Source: Bacteroidales bacterium | GTDB lineage: Bacteria; Bacteroidota; Bacteroidia; Bacteroidales; TTA-H9 | Direction of reading: 5' to 3' | Assembly (NCBI GenBank): GCA_028689615.1 | Contig: JAQVCV010000009.1 | Location: 29,799-93,798, forward strand | DNA: 64,000 nucleotides | Shown: one piece after another, positions 58,136-64,000 of the stretch | How the letters are laid out: the number at the start of each line of letters is the position of its first letter | Numbering within the stretch: the first letter of the stretch is position 1 | Notes under the pieces: model-generated | Database searches by the model: none | The model's input: only the letters and a program-made list of their open reading frames with translations | Told to the model about the DNA's origin: nothing | Translations under genes and position numbers: made by a program

Positions 58136-59122
58136 TCAGTTTGATGTTATTACCCGCAAACTTTGTGGAAGAATTTGCACTGCAACCGGCGTTTTACCAA
58201 CCGACTCCCCGTCGGCTTCTATCATCATGGCAGGAGACGCATCAACAGCAACACTTTTGCTCCGAAAGCAGCTTACTGCTTTGTGGCGTGTGAAACTGCC
58301 ATCGTAGAGGTTTTTGATTTGCGTAATAACCTGCCAACGGCTAATTTTTCTTACCAACGTTAAATCGAATAATCCATCGTCGGGGATGGCATCGGGAAGC
58401 TGCTTCATCCCTCCACCGTTGAATTTCCCAATGCCGATGCTCAGACTAAACACGTTAGCGGAAATGGTTTCACAATCAATTTTAACAGTAGTTTTGGCTG
58501 TTTTAAATTTCATTAAACTGTTAATCAGGCTGGTAAGATACGTGAGTGGACCATGGGCTCCCTTATCCTTTTTTCGGTTTACCTCCGATGCAACCAATGC
58601 GTCGTAGCCAATCCCGGCCACATTAGCAAAATAGCGGCTTGCATTTTGTCCGTGGGTGTTGGTATAATCTATCCGTCCAACATCTTGTTTGAAAGTATGA
58701 CCACGGGCAATGGCAAGAGCCGCTTCGTTGTAACCCAGCGGGATACCAATAGTTCGACGCCAATCGTTGCCGGTTCCAACTGGTATTAAAGCGAGGGTAA
58801 TGAGATTTTGGGGGACTTTTTGCTGCATGAAAATTCCGTTGACAGTTTCGTTGAGGGTACCATCGCCACCCACCGCGATAAAATGCCTGACGCCCAACGC
58901 TATTTGTTGCTGAACCATGGTAATGGCATCGCCTCTTTGCTCGGTAAAAATGGCTACATGTCTGACTTTAGCCTTTTTCAATGCTTCACTGATCCGGGGC
59001 CAGTCGCGGGCAACTTTGCGTGTGCCGGCGTTGGGATTCACCACAGCAACCCAGGTTGATTCTGCACTGGTTGCGCTTGATTCTTCCTGTTTTAACGATT
59101 TTGGGGTAGCGGGTTTGCTCAT
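58136..59122 (-). CDS. Diacylglycerol/sphingosine kinase-family lipid kinase
   Basis: The 328-residue protein has the DAGK catalytic domain: VAVVNPNAGTRKVARDW (about 25-41), the nucleotide loop FIAVGGDGTLNETVNGI (about 80-96), LALIPVGTGNDWRRTIGIPL (about 110-129), and the second-domain FANVAGIGYDALVA and LPDAIPDDGLFDLTLVRKIS (about 248-267). It phosphorylates diacylglycerol or a related lipid, as in YegS/DgkB. The start at 59122 overlaps the glycosyltransferase stop (ATGA), so translation is coupled; the ATG at 59194 is inside that gene. Confidence 0.88.
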   Translation of the reverse strand: MSKPATPKSLKQEESSATSAESTWVAVVNPNAGTRKVARDWPRISEALKKAKVRHVAIFTEQRGDAITMVQQQIALGVRHFIAVGGDGTLNETVNGIFMQQKVPQNLITLALIPVGTGNDWRRTIGIPLGYNEAALAIARGHTFKQDVGRIDYTNTHGQNASRYFANVAGIGYDALVASEVNRKKDKGAHGPLTYLTSLINSLMKFKTAKTTVKIDCETISANVFSLSIGIGKFNGGGMKQLPDAIPDDGLFDLTLVRKISRWQVITQIKNLYDGSFTRHKAVSCFRSKSVAVDASPAMMIEADGESVGKTPVAVQILPQSLRVITSN

Positions 59123-59904
59123 GAATTTCTTTGCTCTGATTTTTCGTAAAGGAGCACATATTTCCAAAAAGTGGTTTGGGCAGTGATGCGACAAATCACG
59201 AAACCGTAATACCCGTCTCTGAATCCGCCACGAAACAGGTAATTGCGGAAAAATTTCACTACAGGGCTGAATAAGATTCTTAGTTTCGAGCCTCTCTTCC
59301 CCTGCTTTGCCAGGGCTTCAGCCATGATGGCAGCATAACGGGCCGATTGGTTGATGTGTTGGTTGATGGTGTAATACGAATAATGCAAAAGATTACCATT
59401 CAGGTGTTTTGTTTGTGCACCTTTGGCGGGAACAAGTTCATCGTGCGGATTAACACCTCCCCACGTGGCGAAACCATTCCTTATCAGACGCACCTTAGCA
59501 TCGGGATACCAGCCGCTGTGCCTGATCCATTTCCCGCAATAATTGGTAAGGCGGTTCATTCGGTAACAGTCGGCATCGGGATGCAGTTTTACATGCATGA
59601 CGGATGTGGCGAGTTCCTCAGAAAGAGCCTCATCGGCATCGAGCGAGAGAACCAAAGGGTGCACGGCTTGTTTAAGGGCAAAGTTTTTTTGCTCGATATG
59701 ACCCTCGAATTTGTTGTACAGCACCTTAGCCCCCAGCTCCTGAGCAATCTCCACGGTGCGATCGCCCGAACCAGAATCAACCACCACAACCTCATCGGCT
59801 ACAGGAAGCAACGAGGTGATGCACCTGCCGATGTTTCTCTCTTCGTTAAGCGTGATGATAACTGCCGAGAGTGGAGTTTGAACTACTGAGCCTGTAGTTT
59901 TCAT
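59119..59904 (-). CDS. Family 2 glycosyltransferase (WaaE/KdtX-like)
   Basis: The 261-residue protein has the GT-A fold: LSAVIITLNEERNIGRCITS (about 12-31), VADEVVVVDSGSGDRTVEIA (about 35-54), and the metal-binding DxD in LVLSLDADEALS (about 84-95). Further on is CGKWIRHSGWYPDAKVRLIR (about 123-142), typical of lipopolysaccharide-core glucosyltransferases such as WaaE. A C-terminal hydrophobic amphipathic stretch (LFSPVVKFFRNYLF) may touch the membrane. It lies 17 bases after the MATE transporter gene. Activated sugar and acceptor are unknown. Confidence 0.88.
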   Translation of the reverse strand: MKTTGSVVQTPLSAVIITLNEERNIGRCITSLLPVADEVVVVDSGSGDRTVEIAQELGAKVLYNKFEGHIEQKNFALKQAVHPLVLSLDADEALSEELATSVMHVKLHPDADCYRMNRLTNYCGKWIRHSGWYPDAKVRLIRNGFATWGGVNPHDELVPAKGAQTKHLNGNLLHYSYYTINQHINQSARYAAIMAEALAKQGKRGSKLRILFSPVVKFFRNYLFRGGFRDGYYGFVICRITAQTTFWKYVLLYEKSEQRNS

Positions 59905-59921
59905 GCCTGAATGCTTAATTT

Positions 59922-61247
59922 TTACAGTTTCTTATGATGCCAGTTTCCGAATCTGAAGTAAAGGTAAGAAAGAATTCCCAGCATCAGGAAATAGAGGTAT
60001 TCGTTGGTCCAGATAGCTGTGATGCTTAACTGCCAGTTAACGGTTACCATCCATGAATAGATAAGATAAACAACAATGGTTACAGCTTCAATCAACAAGG
60101 TGGTGCGGGTGTTTCCTGTTGCTGATACTCCCTGAAAAAGGATATAAGCCATGTTGAACAGTATCATAACCCAACAAACCAATTGCAAAGGGGCCACAGT
60201 TTGGTTGATAAGGTTTGTGTTGTTGGTGTAAATACTTACCACGGGTCGGGCCAACACAGTACCCGCAAGGGCAAGAGGCACTACAAACCACAGCCCCTGA
60301 AGGGATACACGCCATATAATGGCCCCCGTAAAACGGTATCCAAAAGTGCCTATCGAATTGCTAACAAGGGTATTGGCGGCTGTTGCAAAGGCAAGAATAG
60401 GAATGATCAGCACCATGTAGATGCTTCTTATTATATTGCTGGCTGCCAGGTTAAGTTCCCCTGATTTTTCGACAATAATGAAAAAAACGAACCAACTGCC
60501 GAGCGACAAAAAGTTTTGCAACATAACCCAAATGGAGACATCTGCGGTTTGTTTCAGGCTCTTCCAATGTCGAAGCGAGGCTGTAAAAATTTTGTATTTA
60601 TTGATGTTGATTGTTCTGAGCGTATAGATAACCGTGAAAACTACGGCAGCGGCCTCGGCAACAACCGAGGCAAGAGCCGCTCCTTTTATTCCCATGGCAG
60701 GAAGCCCAAAGTGACCGAATATCAGAGCATAATCAAGAAAAACGTTTATGGCAGCCATCACGGCAGCGCTATATCCGAGAAGCCTGGTTTTGGCAATACC
60801 CACATAAAAGGATCGGAAAGCCACATTGGCAAAGGCAAAAAACAGCCCGTAGATACGAATGGTCGTAAATTCAACGGCCGCGGAAGCTACGTCGCCTGAG
60901 TTTATTGCTGATTGAAGAGTGTTGGGTGCTGTAAATTGTATGGCTGTAACCATCACCACACCAAACAGGAACAATACCAGCAAGGTTTGGTTTGCTATGC
61001 GGCCTGTTTCGGCATAGAGCCCTTCTCCGTTTCGTCGTGCAATGAGGATTTGGGCACCGCTTCCAAATCCAAAACCAAGCATGTAAATGGCAATGTAAAA
61101 CAACCCTCCAATGGCAGAAGCGCCTAACGCCACTGAACCCAGTCTTCCCAGGAAGGCAGTATCGGTAACGTTAACGATGTTTTGGGCTATCAGACTGAGA
61201 ACAATGGGCCAGGCAATGGCTCTGATCTCTTTGTTGGAAGGCATCAT
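59922..61247 (-). CDS. MATE-family multidrug efflux transporter
   Basis: The 441-residue protein has twelve hydrophobic helices in two halves and the MATE family pattern IAWPIVLSLIAQNIVNVTDT (about 11-30), AFLGRLGSVALGAS and FGFGSGAQILIARRNGEG (about 59-76). It exports cationic compounds using Na+ or H+ gradients; substrates are not predictable. It is the first gene of a minus-strand operon with the glycosyltransferase and lipid kinase, which might couple an envelope-lipid function rather than drug efflux. Confidence 0.9.
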   Translation of the reverse strand: MMPSNKEIRAIAWPIVLSLIAQNIVNVTDTAFLGRLGSVALGASAIGGLFYIAIYMLGFGFGSGAQILIARRNGEGLYAETGRIANQTLLVLFLFGVVMVTAIQFTAPNTLQSAINSGDVASAAVEFTTIRIYGLFFAFANVAFRSFYVGIAKTRLLGYSAAVMAAINVFLDYALIFGHFGLPAMGIKGAALASVVAEAAAVVFTVIYTLRTININKYKIFTASLRHWKSLKQTADVSIWVMLQNFLSLGSWFVFFIIVEKSGELNLAASNIIRSIYMVLIIPILAFATAANTLVSNSIGTFGYRFTGAIIWRVSLQGLWFVVPLALAGTVLARPVVSIYTNNTNLINQTVAPLQLVCWVMILFNMAYILFQGVSATGNTRTTLLIEAVTIVVYLIYSWMVTVNWQLSITAIWTNEYLYFLMLGILSYLYFRFGNWHHKKL

Positions 61248-61351
61248 TGGCCGATGGTTTTGGCCGGCAAAGGTATAAATTATGACCGAAACCTCTCCTT
61301 CCGATCATCTGTCGTTAGGAGACATCTCAAGCCCTTAAGGCATTGTGGCTA

Positions 61352-61372
61352 AAAACTTGTTGAACAGGTTTT
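61352..61372 (-). terminator. Terminator of the receiver gene
   Basis: AAAACTTGT and ACAGGTTTT can pair in a 9-bp stem with one G-U pair; on the minus strand TTTTTAG ends it. It overlaps the stop codon at 61371. Confidence 0.5.
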
Positions 61373-61739
61373 AGTTTGGTATCAAGGTCTTGATCTCTTC
61401 AAGCAACTGATCAAACATGAAAGGCTTTGCCAAAATGCTGTCGGCTCCAAAGAGTTTGGAAATTCGAAGGTAGTCATCTGCGGGGATGTAACCTCCTCCG
61501 CTCATAGCCAATATTTTAACTCTGTCGTTTTTCTTCCTGATGTCGCTAATCAGTTGCAGCCCGTTGTTTCCGGGCATTCTGATGTCGGTAATAAGCAAAT
61601 CGAAGGGTTGAGCAAAGAAGGCCGACAACCCTTCGTCACCGTTATGGGCTGTGGTAACCGAATAGCCATGTTTTTCAAGCAGAAGTTTCAGGCCGTCGGC
61701 AAAAACTTTTTCATCGTCAACTAAAAGGATTGCTTTCAT
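61371..61739 (-). CDS. Single-domain response regulator (CheY-like)
   Basis: The 122-residue protein is only a receiver domain. It starts at 61739 (MKAILLVDDEKVFADG), with the acidic pair DDE (about 9-11), phospho-acceptor Asp in LLITDIRMPGNNGL (about 53), the switch Ser in LAMSGGGY and the conserved Lys in ILAKPFMFDQLL (about 104). With no output domain it would act by protein contact. No kinase gene is beside it; two kinases are elsewhere in the window without regulators. Confidence 0.93.
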   Translation of the reverse strand: MKAILLVDDEKVFADGLKLLLEKHGYSVTTAHNGDEGLSAFFAQPFDLLITDIRMPGNNGLQLISDIRKKNDRVKILAMSGGGYIPADDYLRISKLFGADSILAKPFMFDQLLEEIKTLIPN

Positions 61740-61950
61740 AACGTCAATTCGTTTGTTACAGGTTGAAATCATCATTTATTGTCAAAAGTTTAGAAGAGCA
61801 ACCAACCCTTGAGAAGGCCGGATGCCGGATTAAGAGAAAACCATATTTTTGTTTGAGGGGCAACAACAAAAAACATTGAGAATGAGTGTTAGTTATTTTG
61901 CCGGGATTTAGCAGCCGTAAAAAATCTAAACCCCGATGTAAAGGTATAAA

Positions 61951-61978
61951 AAAAGGCGGCAAAAAACTGCCGCCCTTA
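61951..61978 (-). terminator. Terminator of pgk
   Basis: GGCGGCA (61955-61961), a 6-base loop and TGCCGCC (61968-61974) form a 7-bp stem. On the minus strand it is followed by TTTTTTTTATA, 20 bases after the pgk stop. Confidence 0.85.
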
Positions 61979-61993
61979 TAAAAAAATTAAAAA

Positions 61994-63184
61994 TTATTCC
62001 ATAACAAATTTTACTCCAGGCAGTTCTTTGCCTTCGATATACTCCAGCATAGCGCCACCCCCGGTGGACACATAGCTCACTTTTTCAGCCAAATCGTACT
62101 TGTTGACAGCGGCAACTGAGTCGCCTCCACCCACCAGGCTAAAAGTGCCCTGCGAGGTTGCTTTGGCAATGGCCAGAGCTATTTGGCGGGTTCCTTCTTC
62201 AAAACTGCTCATTTCAAAAACCCCCATTGGGCCGTTCCACAAAATGGTTTTCGACTGGTTGATCACTTTGCTGAATGCTTCAACTGTGGCCGGCCCAATA
62301 TCCAGACCCATCCATCCGTCAGGAATTTCATCAGCCGGGCAAATTTTATGGTTGGCCTCGTTGTCAAACTTGTCGGCAACAACGGTATCGGTAGCTAAAT
62401 GGATGGTTACCCCCAGTTTTTTTGCTTTATCGAGAGTGTCGGTGGCCAGTTGAAGCAGATCGTCTTCAACCAGCGAGTTTCCAGTTTTGCCACCCAAAGC
62501 CTTGATAAAAGTAAACATCATACCACCACCTACAATCAGGTGATCGACTTTGGGAAGCAGGTTTTCGATGATCTCAATTTTACCGCTGATTTTGGCTCCT
62601 CCCAAGATGGCCGTAAAGGGTTTCTCGCCACCTTTTACCACGCGATCGATGCTTGCCAGCTCGTTGCCCATCACGTAACCAAACATTTTAGCAGTCGGGA
62701 AGAACTTGGCAATAACAGCAGTAGAGGCGTGAGCACGGTGAGCTGTGCCGAAAGCATCGTTTACATACACATCGCCGAGTTTTGATAGCTTCTCAGCGAA
62801 TTCTTCGTTCCCTTTCTCTTCTTCTTTGTAAAACCGAAGGTTTTCAAGCAGCAGCACTTCGCCCGAATGAAGCTCCGACGACATTCTGACTGCCGTTTCG
62901 CCAATGCAGTCATCAGCAAACTTCACATGAAGTCCCAGGGCCTGGCTCAAAAACGGAACCAGATGTACCAGACTGTATTTGTGCTCAGGGCCCCCCTTCG
63001 GACGCCCCAGGTGCGACATCAGTATGACCGATCCCCCATCGTTTAGGATTTTTTTTATGGTGGGAAGAGCCGCGTTGATGCGGGTGGGATCGGTAATTTC
63101 AAATTTTTCGTTGAGCGGAACATTAAAATCAACCCTTATAAGGGCTCTCTTTCCGCTGAAAGACAGATCGTTGATAGTTTTCAT
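61994..63184 (-). CDS. pgk: Phosphoglycerate kinase
   Basis: The 396-residue glycolytic enzyme interconverts 1,3-bisphosphoglycerate and 3-phosphoglycerate with ATP gain. It shows [20 protein letters not shown] (about 13-32), [20 protein letters not shown] (about 54-73), the substrate-binding [15 protein letters not shown] (about 140-154), [20 protein letters not shown] (about 189-208) and the nucleotide-binding [17 protein letters not shown] with [17 protein letters not shown]. Length is standard. It is monocistronic here, with its own promoter and terminator. Confidence 0.97.
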   Translation of the reverse strand: MKTINDLSFSGKRALIRVDFNVPLNEKFEITDPTRINAALPTIKKILNDGGSVILMSHLGRPKGGPEHKYSLVHLVPFLSQALGLHVKFADDCIGETAVRMSSELHSGEVLLLENLRFYKEEEKGNEEFAEKLSKLGDVYVNDAFGTAHRAHASTAVIAKFFPTAKMFGYVMGNELASIDRVVKGGEKPFTAILGGAKISGKIEIIENLLPKVDHLIVGGGMMFTFIKALGGKTGNSLVEDDLLQLATDTLDKAKKLGVTIHLATDTVVADKFDNEANHKICPADEIPDGWMGLDIGPATVEAFSKVINQSKTILWNGPMGVFEMSSFEEGTRQIALAIAKATSQGTFSLVGGGDSVAAVNKYDLAEKVSYVSTGGGAMLEYIEGKELPGVKFVME

Positions 63185-63216
63185 TTAATTTATGTTTTTC
63201 TTTCCAAATTCCTGAA

Positions 63217-63224
63217 CAAATATA
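63217..63224 (-). promoter_or_regulatory. -7 element of pgk
   Basis: The minus strand reads TATATTTG, a match to TAnnTTTG, 32 bases before the ATG at 63184. Confidence 0.6.
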
Positions 63225-63386
63225 CATGAAACCTGATTACCCTCCGACGAATAAAAATGGAACCTGCTGTTTGTTGTAGGGTTCATGTTACGTTGTGAAA
63301 GGTTTGCCGAAAAAGCAAAAAACCACTCCGGTGTTTCGTTAACCGCGAAAAATGAATTAGGTTTGCGTTTCGAATAACCTTTGGCT

Positions 63387-64000
63387 ATGAATAATATTTC
63401 TGTTTTAGCAGTGCAGCACGAAATCGTGTGGGAAGACCGACTGGCAAATTTCAGAAAACTGGAACAATTGATTATGCCTGTTCAAGAGCCCGTTGACCTT
63501 GTGGTGTTGCCCGAGTTTTTCGCTCTTGGCTTTTCTGAAAACATGGGTCATCTGGCCGAATCACCAGACGGAGCTACTTGCATGTGGATGAACAGGTTAG
63601 CCCGGTCGATGGGCGCCGTTGTGTGTGGCACGGTTCCGCTGATCACCTCTCAAGGGGTAGTAAACAGGTTTTTGTGGGTGGCTCCGGATGGCCAAACCGC
63701 ATGGTACGACAAAGCTCATCTTTTTGCCGTTGGAGGCGAAACCCAACACCTTGTAAAGGGGAATTCGCGCACTGTTGTTGAAATAGATGATTGGCGACTG
63801 ATGCCACAAGTATGTTACGATTTGCGGTTTCCCGTATTTTGCAGAAACAGTTACTCAGCGGGGAGCTATGCCTACGATGTTTTGGTATTTACTGCCAATT
63901 GGCCTGCTTCGCGAAGCCACCATTGGCGATCGCTGCTGGTTGCCAGAGCTATTGAAAATCAATGCTACGTTGTGGGAGTGAACCGCACCGGCGTCGATGG
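63387..64000 (+). CDS. Nitrilase-superfamily amidase, YafV/omega-amidase-like (3' end outside window)
   Basis: The frame runs from ATG 63387 through the window end (204 codons). The catalytic triad is readable: Glu in VVLPEFFALGF (about 41), Lys in WYDKAHLFAVGGE (about 110) and Cys in MPQVCYDLRFPVFCR (about 143). This is the nitrilase fold of carbon-nitrogen hydrolases; spacing and the YDKAHLF and CYDLRFP motifs match omega-amidase-like YafV, which hydrolyses 2-oxoglutaramate or 2-oxosuccinamate produced by glutamine/asparagine or methionine-salvage transaminases. The methionine-type aminotransferase at 25390 is a possible distant partner. The final part is missing. Confidence 0.9.
   Translation, partial: MNNISVLAVQHEIVWEDRLANFRKLEQLIMPVQEPVDLVVLPEFFALGFSENMGHLAESPDGATCMWMNRLARSMGAVVCGTVPLITSQGVVNRFLWVAPDGQTAWYDKAHLFAVGGETQHLVKGNSRTVVEIDDWRLMPQVCYDLRFPVFCRNSYSAGSYAYDVLVFTANWPASRSHHWRSLLVARAIENQCYVVGVNRTGVD

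Noticed and set aside
1..64000. Mobile elements, prophage, CRISPR arrays, rRNA or tRNA genes
   Set aside because: No transposase, integrase, repeat-spacer array or RNA-gene signature was seen; only the two-copy small RNA repeat stood out.

Overview
This window looks like a chromosomal segment of a Bacteroidota bacterium, most likely a free-living member of or near the Bacteroidales/Marinilabiliales. The grounds are: many promoters of the Bacteroidota type (TAnnTTTG at -7, sometimes with TTG about 19-21 nt upstream), almost no purine-rich Shine-Dalgarno sites, two secreted proteins ending in type IX secretion (Por-type) sorting domains, a purH-mreB-mreC cluster, and a typical gene repertoire (MutS2 with Smr, LuxE-like acyl-protein synthetase, DUF3857/transglutaminase, hybrid histidine kinase). 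Intergenic spaces are short. I saw no rRNA, tRNA, CRISPR array, insertion sequence or phage gene.

Layout. 1-2.8 kb: a membrane class III nucleotide cyclase (truncated by the window start) and a P-loop NTPase. 3.1-5.1 kb: an ECF sigma cassette with an anti-sigma-like protein and two small exported Gly/Arg-rich proteins. 5.4-10.3 kb: a TPR protein, then on the minus strand a hybrid histidine kinase with a periplasmic solute-binding sensor followed by a LuxE-like protein. 10.6-14.1 kb: purH-mreB-mreC. 14.2-19.8 kb: alkaline phosphatase, a PfkB sugar kinase overlapping a RhaD-like aldolase that has lost zinc ligands, and a DUF3857-transglutaminase protein. 20-23.5 kb: a compact operon of a T9SS cargo, a PqqD-like peptide-binding protein, an ATP-grasp ligase and a fold-type III PLP decarboxylase whose extra N-terminus looks like a RiPP leader. 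This is the best protein-coding candidate for an undescribed system. 23.6-30.7 kb: histidine kinase, aminotransferase, a urea transporter fused to an M23 peptidase, an outer-membrane barrel and a TPR protein, all in one direction.

30.8-35.9 kb: an SbcC-type ATPase and a GH47 alpha-mannosidase lipoprotein. 35.9-38.8 kb: a TetR regulator whose likely operator fills the spacer of its own promoter, a Crp/Fnr regulator, and a divergently transcribed pair of atypical thioredoxin and atypical thioredoxin reductase. 39-47.1 kb: mutS2, L-serine dehydratase, RluB-type pseudouridine synthase with a long disordered tail, an MntP-like transporter, a secreted endonuclease and QueD. 47.2-50.9 kb: PhzF, IlvE, acyl-ACP thioesterase and a glutamine-amidotransferase-fold lipoprotein.

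50.9-51.3 kb holds no protein gene but has two tandem copies of the same small transcription unit: consensus promoter, shared 5' sequence, then an intrinsic terminator. They look like a pair of paralogous small RNAs. 51.3-64 kb: ornithine aminotransferase, TsaE, alanine dehydrogenase, a short arginine decarboxylase with a deoxyhypusine-synthase-like partner, nitroreductase, a MATE transporter/glycosyltransferase/lipid kinase operon, a CheY-like receiver, phosphoglycerate kinase and the start of a nitrilase-family amidase. Several neighbours fit amino-acid catabolism and polyamine metabolism (serine dehydratase, alanine dehydrogenase, ornithine aminotransferase, arginine decarboxylase), but they lie in separate transcription units.
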